Positions 17,250 to 26,757 of a stretch of 64,000 bases of DNA are shown here, one piece after another. How positions within the stretch are numbered: the first letter of the stretch is position 1; each line of letters starts with the position of its first letter. The notes under the pieces were generated by a model. It worked only from the letters and a program-made list of their open reading frames with translations, was not told the origin of the DNA and did not search any database. The position numbers and the translations under genes were made by a program. This DNA is from Sphingomonas sp. (GTDB taxonomy: Bacteria; Pseudomonadota; Alphaproteobacteria; Sphingomonadales; Sphingomonadaceae): the NCBI GenBank assembly GCA_019635535.1, contig JAHBZH010000001.1, positions 2,074,995-2,138,994 of the forward strand. Direction: 5' to 3'.

Positions 17250-18097
17250 GTCGCGTCCGGATAGGTGCGGGGCAGGAACTGCATCACTGCCAGCAGATGG
17301 CCGAGATGCTCGCCATGATGGCCGCGCCGGCCGCCGAAAATGGGGCGCTGGTCCTTGGGCGCTTCCAGCGTCGCCTCCGCCAGCACGGCGGCGATGCGGG
17401 CGTCATAATCGGCGCGGAAGGCGCTGACGTCCGCGCCGATCCCGCGCGCGGCAGCTTCGGTCGCGATCTCGTCCATCTCGAACAGCTCAGGCACGAAACG
17501 CCACATCCAGTCGAGCCCCGCCTCCATCCGGCTCCGGCTCTCCTCGGTGCCGTCGCCCAGGCGGATCACCCATTCGGCCGCCAGCTCGGCATGATAGGTG
17601 ACTTCCTTCACCGCCTTGGCGGCGATCGCGGCGATGGTCTCGTCGCTGGAGCCGCTCAGCCGTTCGAACAGCAATTGCTGCCAGGTCGAAAAGAGGAATT
17701 GCCGCGCCATCGTCTGGGCGAAATCGCCGTTCGGCTGTTCGACCAGCCAGCAATTGCGGAAATCCAGCACGTCGCGCCGGAAGGCGAGCGCATCGCCGTC
17801 CCGCCCCTGCCCTTCGGCGGCGCCGGCGGCGTTCAGGAAATGCGTCGCCTGCCCGATCAGGTCGAGGCCCATGTTCGCGAGGCTGAGATCGACCTCGACG
17901 CTGGGCGCATGTCCGCACCATTCACCGAGCCTTTGCCCCATGATCAGGCTGTCGTCGCCGAGGCGCAGGAGAGTGTCGAACAGCACTGCATCCGTTCGGG
18001 CTGAGCTTGTCGAAGCCCTGCCCTTCTCTTCTGCCTCAAGGCAGGACAGCCCTTCGACAAACTCAGGGCGAACGGGTGAAGTTTCGGTGCCAGCCAT
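17243..18097 (-). CDS. paaC: phenylacetyl-CoA epoxidase structural subunit PaaC, with in-frame repeat insertion
   Basis: A 284-residue ferritin-like subunit that pairs with PaaA in the ring-epoxidising complex. The conserved part begins near residue 39 (LRLGDDSLIMGQRLGEW, then a GHAPSVEVDLSLANMGLDL block) and runs to the C-terminal MQFLPRTYPDA. Residues about 8-35 (PVRPEFVEGL … GRASTSSART) come from an 84-bp palindromic repeat in frame. ATG 18097 shares a base with the paaB stop (TGATG). A GTG at codon 38 just after the repeat could in principle be the real start, but it has no ribosome-binding site. Confidence 0.93.
   Translation of the reverse strand: MAGTETSPVRPEFVEGLSCLEAEEKGRASTSSARTDAVLFDTLLRLGDDSLIMGQRLGEWCGHAPSVEVDLSLANMGLDLIGQATHFLNAAGAAEGQGRDGDALAFRRDVLDFRNCWLVEQPNGDFAQTMARQFLFSTWQQLLFERLSGSSDETIAAIAAKAVKEVTYHAELAAEWVIRLGDGTEESRSRMEAGLDWMWRFVPELFEMDEIATEAAARGIGADVSAFRADYDARIAAVLAEATLEAPKDQRPIFGGRRGHHGEHLGHLLAVMQFLPRTYPDATW
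17992..18075. repeat. palindromic repeat family B, inside paaC coding sequence
   Basis: Imperfect inverted arms CCGTTCGGGCTGAGCTTGTC and its near complement, ending GCGAACGG. The 84 bp equal 28 codons and preserve the frame. A second copy lies inside the E2 gene at 26406-26493 and a fragment may lie in aguA. Confidence 0.88.
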
Positions 18098-18381
18098 CAA
18101 ATGTGCGTGATCCCATCCGGGATGTCGTAGAAGGTCGGGTGGCGATAGACCTTGTCGGCGGCGGGATCGAACATCGCGGCGTCATCCGACGGATCGGACG
18201 CGACGATCGCGGCGGACGGGATGACCCAGAGGCTCACCCCCTCCTGCCGCCGCGTATAGGTGTCGCGGGCGTGGCGCAGCGCTATCTCGGCATCCGGCGC
18301 GTGGACGGAGCCGACATGCCGATGCGACATGCCGCCCTTCGCGCGCACGAACACTTCCCAGAGCGGCCAGTCCTTGCTCAC
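18097..18381 (-). CDS. paaB: phenylacetyl-CoA epoxidase bridging subunit PaaB
   Basis: A 94-residue small subunit, normal length, with the family pattern [29 protein letters not shown] and the SLWVIPS block. It lacks cofactor motifs, as known for PaaB, which holds PaaAC dimers together. The GTG start (18379-18381) overlaps the paaA stop (GTGA), and the stop abuts the paaC start, so it lies inside a tightly coupled operon. Confidence 0.95.
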   Translation of the reverse strand: MSKDWPLWEVFVRAKGGMSHRHVGSVHAPDAEIALRHARDTYTRRQEGVSLWVIPSAAIVASDPSDDAAMFDPAADKVYRHPTFYDIPDGITHI

Positions 18382-19358
18382 GCCGCCTGCCTCGCCGCGC
18401 GCTTCTCGGCATGAGCGACGGCGGCCTCGCGAACCCAGGCGCCGTCTTCCCACGCCTCGCGGCGGGCCTTCATCCGCTCCTTGGCGACCGGCCCCTCGCC
18501 GCGCACCACGGCGTAGAATTCCTCCCAGTCCACCGCGCCGAAATCGTAGCCGCCCTTCGCCTCGTTCCATTTGAGATCGGGATCGGGGACGGAAAGGCCG
18601 ATCGCGTCGGCCTGCGGCTTGGTGATGTCGACGAATTTCTGGCGCAGCTCGTCATTGGTGTCGCGCTTGATCCGCCAGCGCATCGACTGGGCGGTGTTGG
18701 GACTATTGTCGTCGGTCGGGCCGAACATCATCAGCGAGGGCCACCACCAGCGGTTCAGCGCATCCTGCGCCATCCGCTTCTGCTCCGCCGTGCCGGCGGC
18801 GAGATGCATCATGATCTCATAGCCCTGGCGCTGGTGAAAGCTCTCCTCCTTGCACACGCGCACCATCGCGCGGGCATAGGGGCCGTAAGAGGTGCGCTGG
18901 AGCGGCACCTGGTTCATGATCGCCGCGCCGTCCACCAGCCAGCCGATTGCGCCGATATCCGCCCAGGTCAGCGTCGGGTAGTTGAAGATGGTGCTGTACT
19001 TGGCCTTGCCGGAATGCAGCGCCTCGATCATCTCCTCCCGGCTCGTGCCCAATGTCTCGGCGGCCGAATAGAGATAGAGGCCGTGTCCCGCCTCGTCCTG
19101 CACCTTGGCGAGCAGGATCGCCTTGCGCCTGAGCGACGGCGCCCGCGTGATCCAGTTGCCCTCCGGCAGCATGCCGACGATCTCGCTGTGCGCGTGCTGG
19201 CTGATCTGCCGGGTCAGCGTGCGCCGATAGGCCTCCGGCATCCAGTCCTTCGGCTCGATGAACTCGTCCGCGGCGACCCGCGCCTCGAACGCGGCGAGCC
19301 TGTCCGGATCCTCGATCGCCTCGACCCGCTTCGTCTTGCTCAGCTCGGTGGTGTACAT
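18378..19358 (-). CDS. paaA: phenylacetyl-CoA epoxidase catalytic subunit PaaA
   Basis: A 326-residue ferritin-like di-iron oxygenase subunit that, with PaaB, C and E, turns phenylacetyl-CoA into the 1,2-epoxide. Metal motifs are [11 protein letters not shown] upstream, KVQDEAGHG (first E-x-x-H) and [13 protein letters not shown] (second). It is the first gene of the paaABCDE operon. AGGAGG precedes the ATG, and a TetR-type palindrome lies 32-47 bp upstream over a TTGACC that may be the -35 element. Length and conservation are normal, with no repeat insertion, unlike paaC and paaD. Confidence 0.97.
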   Translation of the reverse strand: MYTTELSKTKRVEAIEDPDRLAAFEARVAADEFIEPKDWMPEAYRRTLTRQISQHAHSEIVGMLPEGNWITRAPSLRRKAILLAKVQDEAGHGLYLYSAAETLGTSREEMIEALHSGKAKYSTIFNYPTLTWADIGAIGWLVDGAAIMNQVPLQRTSYGPYARAMVRVCKEESFHQRQGYEIMMHLAAGTAEQKRMAQDALNRWWWPSLMMFGPTDDNSPNTAQSMRWRIKRDTNDELRQKFVDITKPQADAIGLSVPDPDLKWNEAKGGYDFGAVDWEEFYAVVRGEGPVAKERMKARREAWEDGAWVREAAVAHAEKRAARQAA

Positions 19359-19389
19359 GCAGCCTCCTGAGCTTGGTTCCTACCATTAA

Positions 19390-19405
19390 TCGACCGATCG
19401 GTCAA
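19390..19405 (-). promoter_or_regulatory. TetR-type operator at the paaA promoter
   Basis: A perfect 12-bp palindrome GACCGATCGGTC (19392-19403) flanked by TC/AA. On the minus strand it overlaps TTGACC, a plausible -35 box, 32-47 bp before the paaA start. Binding by the 15078-15656 regulator would block polymerase; this pairing is inferred. I saw no second copy in the cluster. Confidence 0.7.
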
Positions 19406-19420
19406 TGAATCGCTTAATCT

Positions 19421-19503
19421 GTCATTGCGAGCGGAGCGAAGCAATCCAGCGCAGCCTCCGAAGCCCACCGGGTTGCCGCGTCGCTACGCTCCTCGCAATG
19501 ACG
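19421..19503. repeat. palindromic repeat family A, copy 1 (paaA-paaJ gap)
   Basis: Begins GTCATTGCGAGCGGAGCGAA and ends with the complementary CGCTACGCTCCTCGCAATGAC. The right arm is partly degenerate (GGTTGCCGCG where other copies have TGGATTGCTTCG). It fills most of the space between the paaJ stop and the paaA operator. Confidence 0.9.
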
Positions 19504-19515
19504 ACGAGAGGCACA

Positions 19516-20718
<1,203 letters not shown>

Positions 20719-20731
20719 ATCGCTCCCTTCA

Positions 20732-20810
20732 CGTCATTGCGAGCGCAGCGAAGCAATCCAGCTTCCTACGCCACCTGGATTGCTTCGTCGCTACGCTCCT
20801 CGCAATGACG
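20732..20810. repeat. palindromic repeat family A, copy 2 (paaJ-paaI gap)
   Basis: Near-perfect inverted arms: CGTCATTGCGAGCGCAGCG, then AAGCAATCCAG, against CTGGATTGCTTCG and CGCTCCTCGCAATGACG-like sequence. It occupies practically the whole gap between paaI and paaJ, so any transcript through both genes would carry a strong hairpin. Confidence 0.92.
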
Positions 20811-20811
20811 G

Positions 20812-21237
20812 TCAAGGAGCAATCACCTCGCCGCCAAGCGTGCGGCTATAGCCCTGAAATTCCGCGATGGCGCGCCCGTCAGCCCCGCGCACGCTCACCT
20901 GATAGACGCCGGAGCGCCCCGCCGTCGCCGCCTCGCGCGCTTCGGCGATCAGCGTCTCGCCCTCGCGCGCCGCGTCGAGGAACACGATCGAGGCCTGCGC
21001 CGCGACGGTGCGGACGTTGCGGCTGTTACAGGCATAGGCGAAGGCGGTGTCGGCCAGCGCGAAGACCATGCCGCCATGGGCGATGCCATGGCCGTTCAGC
21101 ATGTCCGCCCGCAAAGTCATGCGGATGCGCGCATAGCCCTCGCGCGCTTCCTCGATCGCCACGCCCCAGGCCGGGCCGGTGCCTTCCGCCGCCAGCATCG
21201 CGCGGGCGACCTTGTCCGCCAGTTCGTTTGCGCTCAT
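20812..21237 (-). CDS. paaI: hydroxyphenylacetyl-CoA thioesterase PaaI
   Basis: A 141-residue hotdog-fold thioesterase with the family core NGHGIAHGGMVFALADTAFA (catalytic Asp/His surroundings) and a C-terminal GRSGVYQV block. PaaI releases CoA from stalled ring-hydroxylated intermediates. It is divergent from paaG with only 11 bp between the two ATGs, so promoters must lie in coding sequence or one gene is read from further away. Repeat A2 directly follows its stop. Confidence 0.92.
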   Translation of the reverse strand: MSANELADKVARAMLAAEGTGPAWGVAIEEAREGYARIRMTLRADMLNGHGIAHGGMVFALADTAFAYACNSRNVRTVAAQASIVFLDAAREGETLIAEAREAATAGRSGVYQVSVRGADGRAIAEFQGYSRTLGGEVIAP

Positions 21238-21248
21238 GAACAGCGGCC

Positions 21249-22028
21249 ATGGCTTACGAAACGATCGACTTCAAGCTGGCGGACGGCATCGCCCGCCTGA
21301 CGCTGAACCGTCCGGATCGGCTGAACAGCTTCACCGTGCAGATGCACGAGGAAGCGGCCGACGCGCTAGGCCGGCTGGATGACGCGCGGACCCTGGTGCT
21401 GACCGGCGCGGGGCGCGGCTTCTGCGCGGGGCAGGACCTGAACGACCGGGCGGTGGCGCCGGGCGAGGCGGTCGATCTCGGCGAGTCGGTGGAGGTCAGG
21501 TACAATCCGCTGATCCGCCGGCTGACGTCGCTGCCCATCCCCGTCATCGCGCGGGTGAACGGCGTGGCGGCGGGCGCGGGGGCGAATATCGCGCTGGCCT
21601 GCGACATCGTGATCGCGGCGAAAAGCGCCAAGTTCATTCAGAGCTTCGCCACGATCGGCCTCATTCCCGACAGCGGCGGCACCTGGGTGCTGCCCCGGCT
21701 GGTCGGGCAGGCCCGCGCGCTGGGCCTGGCGCTGACCGGCGAACCGCTGGAGGCCGAACGCGCCGCCGAATGGGGGCTGATCTGGAAGGCGGTGGAGGAC
21801 GACCAGCTCGATGCCGAAGTGGACGCGCTCGCCCAGCGTTTCGCCGCCGGGCCTACGCGGGGTCTGGCGAAGATCAAGCAGATGATCCGCGAAAGCTGGC
21901 ACCAGACTCTGGACGTGGAGCTCGACCGCCAGCGCGACGCGATGCGCGAGCTCGGCTTTTCCGAAGATTATCGCGAGGGCGTGGCGGCCTTCATGGAAAA
22001 GCGGAAGCCGAATTTCACGGGGAAGTGA
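21249..22028 (+). CDS. paaG: 1,2-epoxyphenylacetyl-CoA isomerase PaaG
   Basis: A 259-residue crotonase-fold enzyme that turns the ring epoxide into the seven-membered oxepin-CoA. Seen: LTLNRPDRLNSF, oxyanion-hole CAGQDLNDR and NGVAAGAGANIALACDI, and the acidic region FATIGLIPDSGGTW. The GRGFCAGQDL and DSGGTW motifs match PaaG better than the hydratase PaaF. The next gene, paaZ, acts on its product. Repeat A3 separates the two genes. Confidence 0.92.
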   Translation: MAYETIDFKLADGIARLTLNRPDRLNSFTVQMHEEAADALGRLDDARTLVLTGAGRGFCAGQDLNDRAVAPGEAVDLGESVEVRYNPLIRRLTSLPIPVIARVNGVAAGAGANIALACDIVIAAKSAKFIQSFATIGLIPDSGGTWVLPRLVGQARALGLALTGEPLEAERAAEWGLIWKAVEDDQLDAEVDALAQRFAAGPTRGLAKIKQMIRESWHQTLDVELDRQRDAMRELGFSEDYREGVAAFMEKRKPNFTGK

Positions 22029-22036
22029 TCAAAGAC

Positions 22037-22121
22037 CGTCATTGCGAGCGAAGCGAAGCAATCCAGAACAACGCCCGAGGCCCGCTGGATTGCTTCGTCG
22101 CTATGCTCCTCGCAATGACGG
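22037..22121. repeat. palindromic repeat family A, copy 3 (paaG-paaZ gap)
   Basis: Arms begin CGTCATTGCGAGCGAAGCG and end with the complement CGCTATGCTCCTCGCAATGACG. It fills the gap from just after the paaG stop to the GGAGAGG that serves as the paaZ ribosome-binding site, so a hairpin would form immediately 5' of paaZ translation. Confidence 0.92.
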
Positions 22122-22137
22122 CGGAGAGGATGGACAA

Positions 22138-24156
22138 ATGAAAACGCTGAAACTCCTGAACTACGCCGCCGGCCAGTGGGTGCCGGGCATGGGCGATCTG
22201 GAAGAAGTCCGCAGCGCGGTCAACGGCGAGGTGGTGGCGCAGACCGGTGCGGCGGGGCTCGATTATACCGGAATGCTGGACCATGCCCGCAAGGTCGGCG
22301 GCCCCGCCTTGCGCAAGCTGACCTTCCACGAGCGCGCCCATATGCTGAAGGCGCTCGGCAATGCGATCATGGCGAAAAAGGAGGAGCTGTACGAGCTTTC
22401 CTTCGCCACCGGTGCGACGCGCAGCGATTCGTGGATCGACATCGAGGGCGGCGCGGGGACGCTCTATTCCTTCTCGTCCAAGGGCCGGCGCGAGCTGCCG
22501 AACGGCCATGTGCTGGTGGACGGGGCGATGGAGCCGCTGTCCAAGGGCGGCAGCTTCGTCGGCCAGCATGTCTTCACGCCATTGCAGGGCGTGGCCGTCC
22601 ACATCAACGCCTTCAACTTTCCCGTCTGGGGCATGCTGGAGAAGCTCGCCCCCACATTGCTCGCCGGTGTTCCGGCGATCGTGAAGCCGGCCAGCCAGAC
22701 CGGCTATCTGACCGAAGCGGCGTTCCGGATCATGATCGAAGCGGGCGTGCTGCCGCCGGGCGCGATCCAGCTGCTGGTCGGCATTCCGGGCGACCTGCTC
22801 GATCCGCTGACCTGCCAGGACGTGGTGAGCTTCACCGGCTCCGCCGCGACCGCGATGAAGCTGCAATCCCATCCGGTGATCGGCCGCGAGAGCGTGCGCT
22901 TCGTCGCGGAGCGCGACAGCCTCAACGCCTCGATCCTCGGCCCGGACGCCGGACCCGGCACGCCGGAATTCGACCTGTTCGTGAAGGAGGTCGCGCGCGA
23001 GATGACGACGAAGGCGGGGCAGAAATGCACCGCCATCCGCCGCGCCATGGCACCCGCCGCGCATCTCGACGCGGTGCAGCAGGCGCTGGCAGACCGGCTG
23101 GCGAAAATACGCATCGGCGATCCGCGCGAGGAAAGCACGCAGATGGGCGCGCTGGCCAGCCTCGCCCAGCGCGACGCGGTGCGCGCAGCGGTGGCGGAGC
23201 TGGCGAAGTCGGCGCGGATCGTCGCGGGCGACCCCGACGCCGATCCGGTGCCGGGCGACGGCGCCTTCATCTCCCCCATCCTGCTGCGCTCGGACGAGCC
23301 CTGGGGCGCGGCGGCGGTGCACGACGTGGAGGCGTTCGGACCGGTCTCGACGCTGATGCCGTACCGCGATCTCGACGACGCCATCGCCCTTGCCAATCGC
23401 GGCATGGGCAGCCTCGCGCTGTCGCTCTTCACCCATGACAGCGATGCGGCGCGCGACTTCGTGCTGGGCGCCGGCGCCTATCATGGCCGGATGGTGATCC
23501 TCGACCGCACCTCCGCCAAGGAATCGACCGGCCACGGCTCCCCCCTCCCCGTCCTCGTCCATGGCGGTCCCGGCCGGGCCGGCGGCGGCGAGGAGATGGG
23601 CGGCGTGCGCGGCGTGAAGCATTATATGCAGCGCACCGCGCTCCAGGGCGGGCCGGAAGTGCTGTCGAAGATCGTCGGCCAGTGGCTGCCGGGCGCGGAG
23701 AAGCCGACCGGCGACATCCACCCCTTCCGCAAGCGCATCTCCGAACTCGACATCGGCTACACGCTGAAGACGGCGAGCCGCACCGTCACGCTCGAGGATA
23801 TCGAGCATTTCGCCCATTTCACCGGCGACACCTTCTACGCTCACATGGACGAGGAAGCGGCGAAGGCGAATCCGATCTTCGACGGCCGCGTCGCGCACGG
23901 CTATCTGATCCTTTCCTTCGCCGCCGGCCTGTTCGTCGATCCCGATCCGGGCCCCGTCCTCGCCAATACCGGGCTGGAGACGCTGCGCTTCCAGACGCCG
24001 CTCTATCCGGGTGATTCCATGCGGGTGGAGTTGACCGTGAAATCGAAGAGCGTGCGCGATGCCGAGAAGGGCGAGGTGCGCTGGGCGGTCGAAATCTTCA
24101 ACCAGAAGGACGAACCGGTCGCGACCTACGAACTGATGACGATGAACGCGCCCTGA
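22138..24156 (+). CDS. paaZ: bifunctional oxepin-CoA hydrolase / 3-oxo-5,6-dehydrosuberyl-CoA semialdehyde dehydrogenase PaaZ
   Basis: A 672-residue fusion. Residues about 1-520 are an aldehyde dehydrogenase ([18 protein letters not shown], a SFTGS NAD block, catalytic Cys in [12 protein letters not shown]). Residues about 535-672 are a MaoC-type hydratase domain ([24 protein letters not shown]) that opens the oxepin ring. I chose ATG 22138, after GGAGAGG, because the upstream in-frame codons belong to repeat A3. The stop shares a base with the next start. The cluster lacks paaF, paaH and paaK in this window; those steps must be encoded elsewhere or replaced. Confidence 0.95.
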   Translation: MKTLKLLNYAAGQWVPGMGDLEEVRSAVNGEVVAQTGAAGLDYTGMLDHARKVGGPALRKLTFHERAHMLKALGNAIMAKKEELYELSFATGATRSDSWIDIEGGAGTLYSFSSKGRRELPNGHVLVDGAMEPLSKGGSFVGQHVFTPLQGVAVHINAFNFPVWGMLEKLAPTLLAGVPAIVKPASQTGYLTEAAFRIMIEAGVLPPGAIQLLVGIPGDLLDPLTCQDVVSFTGSAATAMKLQSHPVIGRESVRFVAERDSLNASILGPDAGPGTPEFDLFVKEVAREMTTKAGQKCTAIRRAMAPAAHLDAVQQALADRLAKIRIGDPREESTQMGALASLAQRDAVRAAVAELAKSARIVAGDPDADPVPGDGAFISPILLRSDEPWGAAAVHDVEAFGPVSTLMPYRDLDDAIALANRGMGSLALSLFTHDSDAARDFVLGAGAYHGRMVILDRTSAKESTGHGSPLPVLVHGGPGRAGGGEEMGGVRGVKHYMQRTALQGGPEVLSKIVGQWLPGAEKPTGDIHPFRKRISELDIGYTLKTASRTVTLEDIEHFAHFTGDTFYAHMDEEAAKANPIFDGRVAHGYLILSFAAGLFVDPDPGPVLANTGLETLRFQTPLYPGDSMRVELTVKSKSVRDAEKGEVRWAVEIFNQKDEPVATYELMTMNAP

Positions 24157-24974
24157 TGTATCGCGGCGCGATGCGCTTCCTGTTCCTTCCCCTCCTCGCC
24201 CTCGCCGCCTGCGGGCAGGCGACCGCGCCGGCCGCTCAGAGCCAGGCGCCGGTCGAGGCCGCCGCCGCCTCGCCCGCGCCGATCCAGGGCTATCGCGTCG
24301 TCAACGTCTTCCCGCACGATCGCGCCGCGTTCACGCAGGGGCTATTCTGGCTGGACGGCCATCTCTACGAGAGCACCGGTCATATCGGTCAGTCGACGAT
24401 CCGCCGGGTCGAGCTGGAGACGGGCCGGGTGCTCCAGTCGATCCACATTCCGTCGAACCTGTTCGGCGAGGGGATCGTGAACTGGGGCGACGAGATCGTC
24501 TCGCTCACCTGGCAGGACCAGATCGGCTTTCGCTGGGACCTGCGCACGTTCGAACGGCGCGGCGAATGGCGCTATGCCGGCGAAGGCTGGGGCCTGACCC
24601 AGAACGGCCGCGACATCATCATGAGCGACGGCACCGACCAGCTCCGCTTCCTCGACCCCGAAACGCTGGCGGAGCGCCGCCGCCTCGACGTCACCGACGC
24701 CGGCGCGCCGGTCATGCGCCTCAACGAGCTGGAATGGGTGGACGGCGAGATCTACGCCAATGTCTGGCTCTCGACGATGATCGCGCGGATCGACCCGGAA
24801 ACCGGTCACGTCAAAGGCTGGATCGATCTAAGCCCGCTCCACGCCGAGGCGGCGAGCGGCCGCACCGACGACGTGGTCAACGGCATCGCCTGGGACGCCG
24901 AACGCCGCCGCCTGTTCGTCACCGGCAAGAACTGGCCGCGCCTTTACGAGATCGAGGTTCTACAGACGCGCTGA
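24156..24974 (+). CDS. glutaminyl-peptide cyclotransferase, lipoprotein
   Basis: A 272-residue five-bladed beta-propeller enzyme of the plant/bacterial glutamine cyclotransferase family, which cyclises N-terminal Gln to pyroglutamate on exported peptides. A lipoprotein signal (LLALAAC) precedes an Ala/Pro/Gln-rich linker. Family motifs: FTQGLFWLDGHLYESTG, EGWGLTQNG with MSDGTDQL, and LNELEWVDGEIYANVW with NGIAW near the end. Its ATG overlaps the paaZ stop (TGATG), so it may be cotranscribed with paaGZ, though there is no obvious functional link. Confidence 0.9.
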   Translation: MYRGAMRFLFLPLLALAACGQATAPAAQSQAPVEAAAASPAPIQGYRVVNVFPHDRAAFTQGLFWLDGHLYESTGHIGQSTIRRVELETGRVLQSIHIPSNLFGEGIVNWGDEIVSLTWQDQIGFRWDLRTFERRGEWRYAGEGWGLTQNGRDIIMSDGTDQLRFLDPETLAERRRLDVTDAGAPVMRLNELEWVDGEIYANVWLSTMIARIDPETGHVKGWIDLSPLHAEAASGRTDDVVNGIAWDAERRRLFVTGKNWPRLYEIEVLQTR

Positions 24975-25012
24975 GCTTATTTGGCATTGCGCGGAACCGG
25001 GCGTAAGATGGG

Positions 25013-25032
25013 CCGTTGATCGCGATCAACGG
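25013..25032. promoter_or_regulatory. perfect 20-bp palindrome before membrane protein gene
   Basis: CCGTTGATCG followed by its exact complement CGATCAACGG, ending directly before the GGGGAGG ribosome-binding site of the 25043 gene. It could be an operator for an unknown dimeric regulator, or a hairpin that ends the upstream transcript or masks translation. No regulator is adjacent. Confidence 0.6.
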
Positions 25033-25042
25033 GGAGGCGCAC

Positions 25043-25525
25043 ATGCTGTTCGTCATCCGCTTTTCGGCCCTCATTCTCGCCGCACTCACCTTCGGCCTGT
25101 CCTTCGCCTACATGCTGGCGTCTGGGCCCCGCATGGCCTGGACGCCGGAATTGTGGATCGGCGCCATGGCCGGCGGCGGCCAGGCTGCCCTGATCGGGCT
25201 CGTCACCATGATCGTCGATCCGCTGGCGGTGCTTGCGGCCGCCCTGGTCGCCTATCTCGTGCGACGGCGCGGGCCCGTGATGACGATGTCGCTCGCCGCG
25301 GCATTGCTGCTCACGGCTGCCCTGGCCTGGTGGTTCGTGACCGTGCAGCCGATGAACGAAGCCATGGCCGCCTGGCCGCGCGGCGCGGTGCCGGCCGATT
25401 TCGAGGCGGTGCGCGCGCAATGGGAGAGCGGACACGCGGTCGCGGCGGTGCTGAAGGCGCTGGCCTTCGCCGCCCTCGCGTTCAGCGTTCTGCTGGAAAC
25501 CGACGGGCGCACCGTCCGCCGCTAG
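25043..25525 (+). CDS. small membrane protein, DUF1772-like
   Basis: A 160-residue protein with about four membrane helices (starting LFVIRFSALILAALTFGLSF). The pattern, with a G-M-A-W-T-PELW stretch and a W-E-S-G-HAV-A-VLK segment near the end, resembles the DUF1772 family, whose function is unknown. ATG 25043 is chosen for the strong GGGGAGG just before it. Its stop overlaps the stop of the convergent E2 gene in the sequence CTAG (25522-25525). Confidence 0.75.
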   Translation: MLFVIRFSALILAALTFGLSFAYMLASGPRMAWTPELWIGAMAGGGQAALIGLVTMIVDPLAVLAAALVAYLVRRRGPVMTMSLAAALLLTAALAWWFVTVQPMNEAMAAWPRGAVPADFEAVRAQWESGHAVAAVLKALAFAALAFSVLLETDGRTVRR

Positions 25526-26754
25526 TCGATCGGCCAGCCCTCCAGCAGCTCGACGAAGCGGCTGAGCCAGGCGTTGGTCTGGTGGCCGTCCACCACGCGA
25601 TGGTCGATGGTGAGGCTGACATAAGCCATCGGCCGGATCTGGATTGCGTCCACCCCGCCGACCTCGCGCACCACGACGCGCTTCTCCAGCTTGCCGACGC
25701 CCAGGATCGCCGATTGCGGCCCGTTGAGGATGATCGGCGCGGCGAAGAGCGAGCCGGAAACGCCGTGATTGGAGATGGTGAAGGTGCCGCCCTTCACATC
25801 GGCGGCGGTGAGCTTCTCCTTGCGCGCCTTCTCGACCAGCACATCCAGCCCGGCGGCGATGCCTTTCAGGTTGAGCTGCTGCACCTTGCGCAGCACCGGA
25901 ACGATCAGCCCCTTGTCGCCCAAAGCCGTGCCGACGCCGATATCGATGTCGTCGTACAGCTCCAGCCGGTCGTCGTGCCAGCGGCTGTTGATCGCCGGCG
26001 CGACCTTCATCGCCTCGGCCGCGGCGGCGACCAGATAGGCGGTGTAGGTCAGCTTCACGCCCTTCTTCGCCCAGGCGTGCTTGTGCGCGGCGCGGTGGGC
26101 GGCGATGGCGCTGAAATCCGCCTCGAACACCGCCGTCACATGCGGCGCCTCCTGCAGCGAACGCTGCATGTTGCGCGCGATGGCGAGGCGCATCCGGTCG
26201 TGCGGCACGAAATGGGAGCGGATATCTCCCGTGGCGGCCGGGACGACGCCCTCGACCGGCACCTTGACGCCGCCCTCGACGGCACGGTCCACGTCGGCGC
26301 GGGTGATCCGCCCGTCGCGGCCCGTGCCTTCGATCGCCGAGGGTTCGAGCTTATGCTGGCGCAGCGCGCGCTTCACCGAGGGGGAGAGGCGCGTTTCCCC
26401 ACCACCCGTTCGGGCTGAGCCTGTCGAAGCCCTGCCTTTTGCTTCCACAGCCGAAAGAGAAGAATGGGGTTTCGACAGGCTCAGCCCGAACGGAGGTTGT
26501 TGCGCTTCGATTGAAACGTCACCGCCCGGATCGATCCGCCCCAGCACCGCCCCCGGCACCGCCTCGGCATCGCCCGCCAGCACGATCTCGGCCAGCACGC
26601 CGGAGGCCGGCGCGGGGACCTCCATCGCGACCTTGTCGGTCTCCAGCTCGACCAGCGGGTCGTTCTCCTCGACCCGCTCGCCCACCTGCTTCAGCCAGGC
26701 GCGCACGACCGCCTTGGTGCCTTCCTGCTCCATCGGCATCAGCACGTCGATCAT
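25522..26754 (-). CDS. 2-oxoacid dehydrogenase E2 (dihydrolipoyl acyltransferase) with repeat insertion in linker
   Basis: A 410-residue acyltransferase core of a 2-oxoacid dehydrogenase complex. Domains: one lipoyl domain (1-80, Lys41 in ETDKVAMEV), a linker, an E3-binding domain (about 118-155: SPSVKRALRQHKLEPSAIEG) and the catalytic domain ending with DHRVVDG. The linker (about 88-116, PFGLSLSKPH … GRASTGSART) is encoded by a family B palindromic repeat, in frame. Being in a flexible linker it should not disturb folding. The start lies 3 bp after the E1 stop. The acyl group is not decided by sequence; branched-chain or aryl acids are candidates. Confidence 0.92.
   Translation of the reverse strand: MIDVLMPMEQEGTKAVVRAWLKQVGERVEENDPLVELETDKVAMEVPAPASGVLAEIVLAGDAEAVPGAVLGRIDPGGDVSIEAQQPPFGLSLSKPHSSLSAVEAKGRASTGSARTGGGETRLSPSVKRALRQHKLEPSAIEGTGRDGRITRADVDRAVEGGVKVPVEGVVPAATGDIRSHFVPHDRMRLAIARNMQRSLQEAPHVTAVFEADFSAIAAHRAAHKHAWAKKGVKLTYTAYLVAAAAEAMKVAPAINSRWHDDRLELYDDIDIGVGTALGDKGLIVPVLRKVQQLNLKGIAAGLDVLVEKARKEKLTAADVKGGTFTISNHGVSGSLFAAPIILNGPQSAILGVGKLEKRVVVREVGGVDAIQIRPMAYVSLTIDHRVVDGHQTNAWLSRFVELLEGWPID
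26406..26493. repeat. palindromic repeat family B, inside E2 linker
   Basis: Long inverted arms CCGTTCGGGCTGAGCCTGTC and its complement around a central A-rich spacer. It encodes about 29 residues between the lipoyl and E3-binding domains of E2 in frame, giving GRASTGSART, almost the same peptide as in PaaC (GRASTSSART), because both are read in the same direction and frame. Confidence 0.9.
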
Positions 26755-26757
26755 GGC

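Noticed and set aside
22042..22137. An N-terminal extension of PaaZ
   Set aside because: The extra codons are just the family A palindrome; ATG 22138 has a good ribosome-binding site and begins the conserved domain. Unlike in paaC and paaD, the repeat is upstream here.
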